Positions 1-7,693 of a stretch of DNA of 33,168 nucleotides are shown piece by piece. Position 1 is the first letter of the stretch; every line of letters begins with the position of its first letter. Position numbers and translations under genes: made by a program. The stretch comes from CAYSYM01 sp964435115 (lineage in GTDB: Bacteria > Chloroflexota > UBA6077 > CF-72). The stretch covers positions 1 through 33,168 of the forward strand of contig CAYSYM010000043.1 of assembly GCA_964435115.1 (NCBI GenBank). The letters run 5' to 3'. The notes below the pieces were generated by a model. That model was not told where the DNA came from, searched no databases, and worked only from the letters and a program-made list of their open reading frames with translations.

Positions 1-1
1 G

Positions 2-850
2 GGCTATCCGCGGGTGGCCGCCACTTTCGGCGGCGGCGGCACGCCGACGTATTACATGGGCACCTTCCCCGCCTTCCTCGCGGCCTGGGGGCCGGTGGAT
101 TTCAGCTTCGGCAGCGGCCAGGGCGTCAAGTGCTACCACTCCGAGCATCTGTACGGCGAGTTCTGGCACCGCGCCTTCACCGTCTGCCCCGATACGCCGA
201 ACACCCGCTATGTGCTGTCCTTCGGCGCCAACGTCGAGGCCTCGGGCGGCGTGGCCGGCACCTGGCGCCACGGCCAGGCGCGAGTGCGCGGCGTCAAGCG
301 GGTGCAGTTCGAGCCGCACATCTCGGTCACCGGTGCGGCCTCGGCCGAGTGGGTGCCGATCAAGCCCAAGACCGACGCCGCCTTCCTCTTCGGCCTGGTG
401 CACGTCCTGCTGCACGAGACGCCGCGGGAGGCCCTCGACGTGCCTTTCCTCAAGCACCACACCGGATCGCCCTATCTGGTCGGGCCCAACGGCTTCTTTC
501 TGCGCGACGCGGCCACGAAGAAGCCCTTGCTGTGGGATCTGAGGCGCAACGCTGCCGTGGCTTTCGATACGCCCGACACCGATCCGGCGCTCGAAGGCAG
601 CTTCACCCTCGATGCGCTGGAGGTCGGCGCCGATGGCCAGGAATGGTCCCATCATTCGGTGGCGGCACCGACCGCCTTCGCCCGGCTGGTGACCCACATG
701 CAGCCTTACGCGCCCGAGTGGGCGGAGCAGGTGTGCGACGTGCGCCCCGGCACGGTGCGGCGCATCGCGCACGAGTGTCTGGCCAATTCCCCGGCGGGGG
801 CGACGGTCGAGTACTCGGGCGAGGCGCTGCCCCACCGCCCGTCCCAGACC

Positions 851-853
<3 letters not shown>
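2..853 (+). CDS. Molybdopterin-dependent oxidoreductase, internal fragment (5' end off the window, 3' end lost)
   Basis: The frame is open from the left edge. It encodes about 280 residues typical of the middle of a DMSO-reductase-superfamily catalytic subunit: the stretches FGANVEASGG, ISVTGAASAEWVPIKP and TDAAFLFGLVHVLLHE look like the bis-MGD cofactor-binding region of large periplasmic molybdoenzymes. No start, Tat signal or iron-sulfur motif is in view. Resemblance stops around LPHRP (near 840). The frame stays formally open to 1474, but only because it is the exact antisense of the ATPase codons; beyond about 850 the translation has no family character. The substrate cannot be told. The gene is cut by the junction with the ATPase, so it is either rearranged or belongs to another genome joined in assembly. 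Confidence 0.7.
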
Positions 854-2290
<1,437 letters not shown>

Positions 2291-2295
2291 AGTGC

Positions 2296-2311
2296 ATCAA
2301 CGCTTCTTGAT
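2296..2311 (-). promoter_or_regulatory. ArsR-type operator in front of the metal ATPase
   Basis: ATCAA-CGCTTC-TTGAT is an inverted repeat with five-base arms and a six-base spacer. It lies five bases upstream of GTG 2290 and inside the arsR-ATPase gap. It is nearly identical to the site in front of arsR (2728-2743), so the same repressor probably binds both. Inference from sequence identity and gene context. Confidence 0.75.
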
Positions 2312-2350
2312 CTATTGGCCACCCCACAGCGCCCGTCCGCGGGGGCAGCG

Positions 2351-2725
2351 CTAGTGCGCCAGGGCCGGCACCCGCGTGTCAGGCGGGGCGGCTCCGGCCA
2401 GCGCCCCAAGGCGGGCCAGGAGCCCCGTCGTCCGCGGGTGGTAGTGGCTCCAGGTCCCGTAGGTCTCCCGCGCCACGAGGCCGGCGTCGAGCAGGACCTT
2501 CAGGTGGTAGGAGACTTTGGACTGGGCCAGACCGAGCATCTGCTCGAACTCGCAGGTACACAGGTCCGGCCGCTGCTCCAGCAGGTGCAGGATGCGCAGC
2601 CGGATCGGGTCGCTCAGAGCCTGGGCCACGGCCACGAGCGGGGCCAGTTCGGTCTCCGCTAGGTCGTCCAGGTCACCCCGCCGCACACGTGGCATCTCGG
2701 TGGGACAGGCGTCCGTGACTACCAT
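2351..2725 (-). CDS. ArsR/SmtB-family metal-sensing repressor
   Basis: A 124-residue winged-helix repressor that releases its operator when it binds metal. The winged-helix core is visible: LSDPIRLRILHLL, then the recognition helix AQSKVSYHLKVLLDAGLV and the wing RETYGTWSHYH. A CxC pair (DLCTCEFEQ, about residues 55-60) sits where ArsR and CadC carry their metal thiolates on the DNA-binding side, and another Cys is near residue 7. This favours As(III), Cd or Pb sensing over a histidine-rich zinc sensor. ATG 2725 is chosen because the frame begins there; the operator ends only two bases upstream, so the mRNA has almost no leader. The truncated metal ATPase lies downstream on the same strand. 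Confidence 0.9.
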   Translation of the reverse strand: MVVTDACPTEMPRVRRGDLDDLAETELAPLVAVAQALSDPIRLRILHLLEQRPDLCTCEFEQMLGLAQSKVSYHLKVLLDAGLVARETYGTWSHYHPRTTGLLARLGALAGAAPPDTRVPALAH

Positions 2726-2727
2726 AC

Positions 2728-2751
2728 ATCAACCTTTCTTGATTCAGTCTA
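2728..2751 (-). promoter_or_regulatory. arsR promoter and operator
   Basis: On the minus strand TAGACT (2746-2751) fits a -10 hexamer. It is followed directly by ATCAA-GAAAGG-TTGAT (2728-2743), the second copy of the ArsR operator, which would cover the transcription start. The arsR ATG follows two bases later. This arrangement fits autorepression. The same TAGACT hexamer precedes sodN and mutS2. Confidence 0.7.
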
Positions 2752-3185
2752 CACCGAGGAGCCGTGGCAGGCAACCGGTCTGGCGGCGGCCCAGCCCGCC
2801 CAGCGGCTCGAATGCGGGCCGAGCGCGTCCCGCCGCCAGTCGCCAAGCAGGGTGATCCCCAGGACCGCCACGAGGGTCACCACGCCGGGGAAGAACGACA
2901 CCCACCAGGCCGTCGTGACCACGTCCACCCCGTCCAGCACCATGTTCCCCCAGCTTGGCGTGGGCGCTGGACGCCCAGCCCCAGGAAGCTCAGGCTGGCT
3001 TCGCACAGGATCATGCTGGCCACCATGAGCGAGGCGAGCACGGCGACGCTCGCCGTGACCGGCGGCAGCACGTGGCGGAGGAGGATGCGCGCGTCGCTGG
3101 CCCCGAGCACCGTCGCGGCCAGCACCAGCTCGCTGTGCCGCACGGCCAGGGTCGCGCTCCGCACGACCCGCGCGAAGCGCCTATA
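2749..3185 (-). pseudogene. DppC/OppC-like ABC transporter permease remnant, truncated and frameshifted
   Basis: The reading frame entering from about 3185 encodes the end of a peptide/nickel-type ABC permease: LGASDARILLRHVLPP is the EAA-loop region that docks to the ATPase, followed by CEASLSFLGLGVQ. The family continues with xPTPSWGNM, but here that segment lies in another frame (TPSWGNMVLDG, then WWVSFFPGVVTLVAVLGITLLGD). Inserting one base after CGCCC near 2970 restores the family reading, so a single-base deletion is the likely lesion. The N-terminal two thirds of the gene are missing; homology begins at the stop of the small gene at 3181. No partner transporter genes are nearby. Non-functional remnant. 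Confidence 0.8.
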
Positions 3186-3357
3186 GCTGGCCGCCTACCT
3201 TCCCGACGATGGCGAGGACGAGCGCTTCCCGCTGCTTGACCAGCTGCTTGTAGGCGCTGTCATCCGTTTTGTACGCCTCCTCGCGGACGTAGCCAAGCTC
3301 GCGCTTCAGCATCCAGCGAAGGACCTCGGCCTCTTCATCGGTCAGGTGTAAGTCCAT
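3181..3357 (-). CDS. Small conserved-looking protein, 58 residues
   Basis: Encodes a 58-residue, highly charged, helix-favouring protein beginning MDLHLTDEEAEVLRWML. The layout, an N-terminal L-T-x-E-E-A helix, an acidic TDD centre and a final hydrophobic helix, resembles small uncharacterised bacterial proteins that start with LTEEEA. The start is supported by GGGGAGG four bases before the ATG. The gene is divergent from the NagD-like HAD gene, and the permease remnant abuts its stop codon. No function can be assigned. Confidence 0.6.
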   Translation of the reverse strand: MDLHLTDEEAEVLRWMLKRELGYVREEAYKTDDSAYKQLVKQREALVLAIVGKVGGQL

Positions 3358-3424
3358 GGGACCTCCCCATCAGCACGCCGCGTATGCCGGGAGCGGGCCG
3401 CGGCGCAACGCTGCCCACCGCCCG

Positions 3425-3430
3425 TATGCT
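3425..3430 (+). promoter_or_regulatory. -10 element of a probable leaderless promoter
   Basis: TATGCT ends seven bases before GTG 3438. With transcription starting about seven bases after the hexamer, the mRNA would begin at or next to the start codon. No convincing -35 box was seen. Confidence 0.5.
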
Positions 3431-3437
3431 GGCACCT

Positions 3438-4250
3438 GTGAGCGTACTATCTTCCCTCACTACTGTTCGGGGTCTCCTGATCGACCTGGACGGCGTAGTC
3501 TACATCGGCACCGAGGCGATCCCGGGAGCAGTCGACTTCCTCTCCAAGGCGCGCAGCCACGGCCTGCCCTACCTGCTCGTGACCAACAACTCCACCGCCA
3601 CCGTCCGCGTCGTCGCCGACCGACTGCGCAGTATGGGCATCCAGGTCGAGCCCGATGAGATCCTCACCAGCGCGGAGGCCGCGGCGGCCCTGGTCAAGAC
3701 GGCCAGCCCGGACGGAGCCAGGGTGCTGGCCGTGGGCGAAGCCGGTCTCCGCGAGGCGCTGGCGCACCAGGGGCTGGAGGTCGTTGACGGCGGCAGCACG
3801 GTCGACTGGGTCGTGGTTGGGCTCGACCGTGCCTTCGACTACGCCAAGCTGGCGGCCGCGACTCGCGCAATCCTGTCCGGCGCCCGCTTCGTCGCCACGA
3901 ACACGGACCCGCTGCTGCCCGTGGAGCGTGGCAGGGTCGTTCCAGGCGCGGGGAGCATCATCGCCGCCATCCGTACGGCGACGGGTGCGGAGCCCACCGT
4001 GGTGGGAAAGCCAGAACCAGGGCTCTTCCAGCGCGGCCTCCAGCGGCTCGGCATCCCAGAGCCACAGCAGGCGGCGATGATCGGCGACCGCATCGACACC
4101 GACGTGGTGGGCGGCCAGCGAGCTGGGCTCCGCACGGTCCTCGTCCTCACCGGTCTCACCAGTGCGGTGCAGGTGGCAGACTCGCCCACCCAGCCAGACG
4201 TCGTCGTCCCACACCTCGCCGCCCTCGCCCACCTCCTCGGCTGGCGCTGA
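3438..4250 (+). CDS. HAD-IIA family phosphatase (NagD-like)
   Basis: A 270-residue cytoplasmic phosphatase of the HAD superfamily, subclass IIA (NagD, PNPase, phosphoglycolate phosphatase-like); the substrate is probably a small sugar phosphate or nucleotide but cannot be read from sequence. All motifs are present: motif I LLIDLDGVVYIG near the N-terminus with both catalytic Asp, motif II VTNNST, the Lys of VGKPEP, and motif III MIGDRIDTDVVGG. The large C2 cap lies between motifs II and III. GTG 3438 is preferred over ATG 3426 because the latter overlaps the -10 hexamer and adds nothing conserved. The alpha/beta hydrolase follows after 61 bases with its own promoter-like hexamer. Confidence 0.9.
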   Translation: MSVLSSLTTVRGLLIDLDGVVYIGTEAIPGAVDFLSKARSHGLPYLLVTNNSTATVRVVADRLRSMGIQVEPDEILTSAEAAAALVKTASPDGARVLAVGEAGLREALAHQGLEVVDGGSTVDWVVVGLDRAFDYAKLAAATRAILSGARFVATNTDPLLPVERGRVVPGAGSIIAAIRTATGAEPTVVGKPEPGLFQRGLQRLGIPEPQQAAMIGDRIDTDVVGGQRAGLRTVLVLTGLTSAVQVADSPTQPDVVVPHLAALAHLLGWR

Positions 4251-4298
4251 CCGTCCGGGCAGCCACGCCGAGTCCGCGGCCCTCCGCCCCGGGCGCGC

Positions 4299-4304
4299 TA
4301 CGCT
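4299..4304 (+). promoter_or_regulatory. -10 element of a probable leaderless promoter
   Basis: TACGCT ends exactly seven bases before GTG 4312, the same geometry as in front of the HAD gene at 3438. No Shine-Dalgarno sequence precedes this start. Confidence 0.5.
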
Positions 4305-4311
4305 CCCCCGT

Positions 4312-5127
4312 GTGGTCCGGGTAACCTGGCAGGAGACAGACGTGGCAGCCAGCGGCCCGCGGCTGCACGTCCGACGTGTCGTCGAGCCGCCAGCGCCGCC
4401 CATCCTGCTCCTTCACGGCCTGGGCGTCGCCGGCTCGGTGTGGCAGCCCTTCGCGCGCCGGCTCGTCCCCCACTACAGCGCGGTCGCCCCCGACCTCCGC
4501 GGCCACGGCCAGAGCGACACGCCGCCAGACGGGTACCGCCCCGACGATTACGCGCGCGACCTGGTAAGCCTCTTCGGCCCGTTGATCGCGCCGCCCGCCC
4601 CCGTGCTGGGCCAATCCCTCGGCGCGCTCGTCGCCGTCGCCCTCGGCGCCCTTCGGCCCGACCTCGTCTCCGCCCTTATCCTGGTGGACCCCCCGCTCGA
4701 CGCCAGTCTCGCCAGCCCGGGCGTAGCCCAGGTCTACCGCCTGCGCCACGCCCCGCCGGGTGAGCTCGAGGCGTACCTGCTCGACTCACCCCTCGGCGGG
4801 GGCACGCTGCTCGCCCAGGCGCTCGCCGCCCTCTACCGCCAGGCGGCCGACGCCGCGTTCGAGACGCTCCTGGCGTCCGCGCCCGGCCATCCCGAAACCT
4901 GGGCGCAGGCGCAGCGCCTGCAGCCGCCCACGCTCGTGCTGCAGGCTGACCCGGCGCGCGGCGGCGTGCTCGGCGACGCTGCCGCCCACGCCTTCGCCAC
5001 GGCGCTGCCGCACGGCAGGCTCCTGCACGTGCCCAGCGCACGCCACGCCATGCACGCCAGCCACCCGGCCGAGGTGGCGGCAGCCGTCCTGCAATTCCTC
5101 GGCCGGTCCAGCACCGCCGCGCGGTGA
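4312..5127 (+). CDS. Alpha/beta-fold hydrolase
   Basis: A 271-residue cytoplasmic hydrolase of the alpha/beta fold. Visible elements: oxyanion-hole motif LLLHGLGVAGSVW, the DLRGHGQSD strand, nucleophile elbow GQSLG with Ser as nucleophile, a likely catalytic Asp in LQADPARGG, and a catalytic His in SARHAMHASHP near the end. The length is normal for the family. No signal peptide is seen. The substrate is unknown; esterase, lactonase and C-C hydrolase activities all share these motifs. GTG 4312 is chosen over the upstream in-frame start at 4162, which would overlap the HAD gene and add unrelated residues, and because it fits the leaderless spacing. Confidence 0.85.
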   Translation: MVRVTWQETDVAASGPRLHVRRVVEPPAPPILLLHGLGVAGSVWQPFARRLVPHYSAVAPDLRGHGQSDTPPDGYRPDDYARDLVSLFGPLIAPPAPVLGQSLGALVAVALGALRPDLVSALILVDPPLDASLASPGVAQVYRLRHAPPGELEAYLLDSPLGGGTLLAQALAALYRQAADAAFETLLASAPGHPETWAQAQRLQPPTLVLQADPARGGVLGDAAAHAFATALPHGRLLHVPSARHAMHASHPAEVAAAVLQFLGRSSTAAR

Positions 5128-5260
5128 AGGCGGCCGCCCCTCGCGACGGCGCTCAGCCCACGTGCCCGACGCCGGCGTGCCCACGGGGCCCGGCGCGGCT
5201 GAGCACGTAGGCCGGCGGCACCCCGCCAGCCGTCCGTCCGCTGGCTGAGCGCCCCTGGCG
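5128..5260. other. Intergenic stretch without a recognised gene
   Basis: About 130 GC-rich bases between the hydrolase stop and the stop of the small membrane peptide gene. No open frame with coding character and no clear terminator was seen. GCGCCCC (5249-5255) and GGGGCGC further on can pair only across a long loop that overlaps the next gene. Confidence 0.4.
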
Positions 5261-5395
5261 TCAGGCGCGCTGGGGCGCAGCCTGGAGCTCGCCCGGGTGC
5301 CGGCCAGGCGCCGGCGCGCTGGTCGGCAGCGAGATCCAGGCTAGGACAAGCACGAAGAAACTCCCGAGGGCGGCGAGTGTGAGGGCAAGATCCAT
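5261..5395 (-). CDS. Single-span membrane peptide, 44 residues
   Basis: Encodes MDLALTLAALGSFFVLVLAW followed by a short proline-rich, polar tail. Residues 3-22 form one transmembrane segment. The start is supported by TAGGCT (5402-5407, minus strand) ending six bases before the ATG, the leaderless pattern used by neighbouring genes, and the stop fits a compact gene. It lies directly downstream of the Ni-SOD protease gene on the same strand, about 100 bases away. Function unknown. Small size keeps confidence moderate. Confidence 0.5.
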   Translation of the reverse strand: MDLALTLAALGSFFVLVLAWISLPTSAPAPGRHPGELQAAPQRA

Positions 5396-5401
5396 GGCCC
5401 C

Positions 5402-5407
5402 AGCCTA
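5402..5407 (-). promoter_or_regulatory. -10 element before the 44-residue peptide gene
   Basis: TAGGCT on the minus strand, six bases from the ATG. It matches the TANNNT hexamers preceding four other genes in the window. Confidence 0.4.
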
Positions 5408-5497
5408 CGCCAGCGAGATGCGGCCGCCATCAGACACCGCGTACGAACTGCGCACGGTGGCCCTAGGCACACTGACCAACACCGGCGCCCGCACAGC

Positions 5498-5983
5498 TCA
5501 AGGCGCCCCGTGGCGCTCGGCAGGCAAGTAGCGCCAGACGACGCGCCCGACGATGGAGGACTCAGGCACCGGTCCGAAGTGGCGGCTGTCCCGGCTTGCC
5601 GTCTGGTTGTCGCCGAGCACCACGTAGGCACCCGGAGGGACCCAGGCGGCCTCGGGTACGCGGCCGTGGGCCAGGCCAGCCTGAGCCCCCGCAACCCACC
5701 GATCGCCCGGTCCGACCGCCACCCGCTTCACCAGGTAGTGGCCCGGCCGCTCCGGATCGTGCAGCACCACGATGTCTCTCGCGTGCAGGCTCGACCACGG
5801 ACAAAGCCACTGCAGGACGAGGAGCCGGTCGCCTGCTACCAGCGCCGGCTCCATGCTGGCGTCCGCCACCACGAACCGGGCGATCGGCCAGTGCAGGCGA
5901 AGCCGCCCCCAGCCACAGACCCACCCGGGCCGTGCGCCGCACTGCCGCTTGGGGTCGTCCAGTGTTGGCTGGGATCCTGCCAA
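5498..5983 (-). CDS. sodX: Ni-superoxide dismutase maturation protease (S26 signal-peptidase-like)
   Basis: A 161-residue serine/lysine peptidase of family S26, expected to remove the leader of the Ni-SOD precursor so that the new N-terminal His can bind nickel. Catalytic Ser43 lies in ADASMEPAL and the general-base Lys86 in YLVKRVAV; the C-terminal box LGDNQTASRDSRHFGPV and IVGRVVWRYLP are typical of signal peptidases. Unlike ordinary signal peptidase I there is no clear N-terminal membrane anchor, as in the soluble SodX group. It is divergent from sodN, which supports the assignment. The start is uncertain: TTG 5983 gives the longest frame, and a shorter product beginning nearer Ser43 is possible. 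No good ribosome site was seen for either. Confidence 0.85.
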   Translation of the reverse strand: MAGSQPTLDDPKRQCGARPGWVCGWGRLRLHWPIARFVVADASMEPALVAGDRLLVLQWLCPWSSLHARDIVVLHDPERPGHYLVKRVAVGPGDRWVAGAQAGLAHGRVPEAAWVPPGAYVVLGDNQTASRDSRHFGPVPESSIVGRVVWRYLPAERHGAP

Positions 5984-5984
5984 T

Positions 5985-6164
5985 TCAGTCCTCAGTCCAG
6001 GGTCCTCTAGCTCTCGGTGCGCCCAGCCGTGCGCCGTCCTCGTGGGGGACGGGGGGCGTCAGCCCCCAGCCGGAACCTCGCTCCCCTTCCCTGGGAAAGG
6101 GGCGGGGGAAGGGGATGGGGAAAGCCGGATCACCCTGGTCCTCAGTCCTCAGCCCCCAGTCCTC
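5985..6164. repeat. Intergenic repeat element: direct repeats flanking G/C-rich palindromes
   Basis: TCAGTCCTCAG occurs at 5985-5995 and again at 6142-6152. Each copy is followed by further CAGTCC-type sequence. Between the copies lie a near-perfect palindrome, CCCCTTCCCTGGGAAAGGGG (6083-6102), and another hairpin around CCGTCC/GGACGG (6034-6053). The layout suggests a small dispersed, non-coding repeat lodged between sodX and the sodN promoter. No coding frame is present. Whether other genome copies exist cannot be seen here. Confidence 0.45.
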
Positions 6165-6173
6165 CGACCGGTG

Positions 6174-6240
6174 TAGACTGAGAGCGGGGGAGTGGTTCAG
6201 GCGAGTGTACGCCTGGCGGAGGAGTCCGACGCAGGAGGAG
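6174..6240 (+). promoter_or_regulatory. sodN promoter, leader hairpin and ribosome-binding site
   Basis: TAGACT (6174-6179) is a good -10 hexamer. The leader of about 60 nt contains a perfect six-base hairpin, CAGGCG-AGTGTA-CGCCTG (6198-6215), and a strong ribosome site AGGAGGAG (6233-6240) six bases before the ATG. The hairpin could be a repressor site, for example for a nickel-responsive Nur-like regulator, or an mRNA stabiliser; the sequence alone does not decide. Confidence 0.6.
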
Positions 6241-6246
6241 AAGCTG

Positions 6247-6768
6247 ATGTCGATCGTGGATCGGGTTTTCGAGGCCGTGGATCGCGTTGCCCCGCCGCGC
6301 GTGGCCGAGGCGCACTGCGACATCCCATGCGGCATCTATGACCCGCACGCGGCCCAGATCGCCGCGCTGACGGTAGTACGCATGGTCCAGCTCATGGAGG
6401 GGCTCCCCAAGCCAGCTGCCAGTGCGACGAAGCAGGAGTGGGACACCTACACCATGCAGCTCTCGCGCTACACGGCCGTGCGGGAAGAGCACGCCAAGCT
6501 GTGCGAGCACGAGCTCACCATCCTCTGGACCGACTACTTCAAGCCCGAGCACCTGCAGAAGTTCCCAGACCTGCACGACATCTTCTGGAAGACGATGAAG
6601 CTGACCTCGACCGTCAAGCAGCAGATCAGCATGGACGCCTCCCAGCAGCTTCTTGCTGGCTGCCAGCGGATCGCCGAGATCTTCTGGGACACCAAGGGCG
6701 TGCCAACCCGTCGCCAGCCATCGAACCAGACCGCCGGCGGCGAGCTCGTCTACCCGGTGGCCAGCTAA
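6247..6768 (+). CDS. sodN: Nickel superoxide dismutase precursor
   Basis: Converts superoxide to hydrogen peroxide and oxygen at a nickel centre; cytoplasmic in known cases. The nickel hook HCDIPCGIY is complete: His23, Cys24, the Asp and Pro between, and Cys28. The 22-residue leader MSIVDRVFEAVDRVAPPRVA-EA must be removed so that His23 becomes the N-terminus, the step assigned to the SodX-like protease encoded on the other strand. The remainder is the helical hexamer-forming domain (AALTVVRMVQLMEGLP, LTILWTDYF, then the long C-terminal helix). The precursor is 173 residues with a predicted 151-residue mature form, longer than the roughly 117-residue Streptomyces enzyme. The strong ribosome site fixes the start. 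A bidirectional hairpin follows the stop. Confidence 0.95.
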   Translation: MSIVDRVFEAVDRVAPPRVAEAHCDIPCGIYDPHAAQIAALTVVRMVQLMEGLPKPAASATKQEWDTYTMQLSRYTAVREEHAKLCEHELTILWTDYFKPEHLQKFPDLHDIFWKTMKLTSTVKQQISMDASQQLLAGCQRIAEIFWDTKGVPTRRQPSNQTAGGELVYPVAS

Positions 6769-6773
6769 GCCCC

Positions 6774-6805
6774 CTGGGTGAGCGGGGACGTGCCCGCTCA
6801 CCCAG
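6774..6805. terminator. Bidirectional hairpin between sodN and rph
   Basis: A perfect 13-base inverted repeat, CTGGGTGAGCGGG and CCCGCTCACCCAG, separated by GACGTG. It sits between the convergent stops of sodN (6768) and rph (6831). There is no U-run, so it may terminate both transcripts through structure alone or simply protect 3' ends. Confidence 0.7.
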
Positions 6806-6830
6806 CCCGCAAGCCCCTCGTCGCCCTGGT

Positions 6831-7577
6831 TCAGCGGCCCGCCAGCAGCGCGTCCTGCTGGAGGGCCAGCAGCTCGCCCACCCCTTTCGCCGCCAGATCG
6901 AGGAGCTGGTCGAGCTGCTGGCGGGTGAACGGGCGCGCTTCGGCCGTGCCCTGCACCTCCACCAGGCAACCGTCGGCCGTCATGACCACGTTCACGTCCG
7001 ACTCCGCGCGCGCGTCCTCCGCGTACGGCAGGTCCAGCACCGCCTGCCCGTCCACCACGCCCACGCTCACCGCCGCCACGGGCGTCAGCAGGGGGTTTGC
7101 CGCGAGCTTGCCCCCCGAGAGCAGATCCGCCACGGCGAGCGCCAGGGCCACGTAGCCTCCCGTCACGCCCGCGGTGCGCGTGCCCCCATCTGCCTGGACC
7201 ACCGTACAGTCCACCGTGACCTGGCGCTCGCCGAGCTTGCTCAGGTCGATCGCCGCCCGCAGGCCGCGTCCGATCAGCCGACTGATCTCCTGCTGGCGCC
7301 CGCCGGTGGTACCCCTGCTCCACGGGACGCGCTGCGGGCTGGAGGGGGGAATCATGGCGTACTCCGAGGTCACCCAGCCCTTGCCTCTGCCAAGCAGGAA
7401 GGGCGGGACCTGCTCCTCCACCGCTGCCGTGCAGAGGACCCAGGTGTCGCCCATGCGGATCATGCAGGACGCCGGAGTGCTGCGCAGGTAGCGCGGCTCG
7501 ATGCTGACCGGCCGGAGCTGATCGACCGCTCGCCCATCCGGCCGGACGAAGGGGGGCTGGTCTGTCACGTCGCTCAC
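6831..7577 (-). CDS. rph: Ribonuclease PH
   Basis: A 248-residue phosphate-dependent 3'-5' exoribonuclease that trims tRNA precursors; it forms a hexameric ring. Family motifs are clear: VRPDGRAVDQLRPV at the N-terminus, MGDTWVLCTAAVEE, GWVTSEYAMIPPSS, the phosphate-binding region RLIGRGLRAAIDL, and QADGGTRTAGVTGGYVAL. The start is placed at GTG 7577 (VSDVTDQPPFV); the longer frame from 7631 adds glycine-rich residues without family support. It is divergent from mutS2, with 116 bases between starts. Confidence 0.93.
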   Translation of the reverse strand: MSDVTDQPPFVRPDGRAVDQLRPVSIEPRYLRSTPASCMIRMGDTWVLCTAAVEEQVPPFLLGRGKGWVTSEYAMIPPSSPQRVPWSRGTTGGRQQEISRLIGRGLRAAIDLSKLGERQVTVDCTVVQADGGTRTAGVTGGYVALALAVADLLSGGKLAANPLLTPVAAVSVGVVDGQAVLDLPYAEDARAESDVNVVMTADGCLVEVQGTAEARPFTRQQLDQLLDLAAKGVGELLALQQDALLAGR

Positions 7578-7679
7578 CCGGCCATTCTCGGCGGCCTCCC
7601 CGCCGCCCGTCCAGGCGCCTCCCGGCCCCACGCGTCCAACCCGGGAGGATCAAGCCAGGTGGAGGGGCCCTCTCGCTGG

Positions 7680-7685
7680 TAGACT
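7680..7685 (+). promoter_or_regulatory. -10 element before mutS2
   Basis: TAGACT ends eight bases before ATG 7694, so the transcript would be leaderless or nearly so. No Shine-Dalgarno sequence is present. The hexamer is identical to those of arsR and sodN. Confidence 0.5.
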
Positions 7686-7693
7686 GATGCGCC

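Noticed and set aside
3447..4403. Long minus-strand frame of 318 codons opposite the HAD gene
   Set aside because: Antisense shadow with Arg/Gly-rich composition and no motif; the plus-strand HAD motifs are complete.
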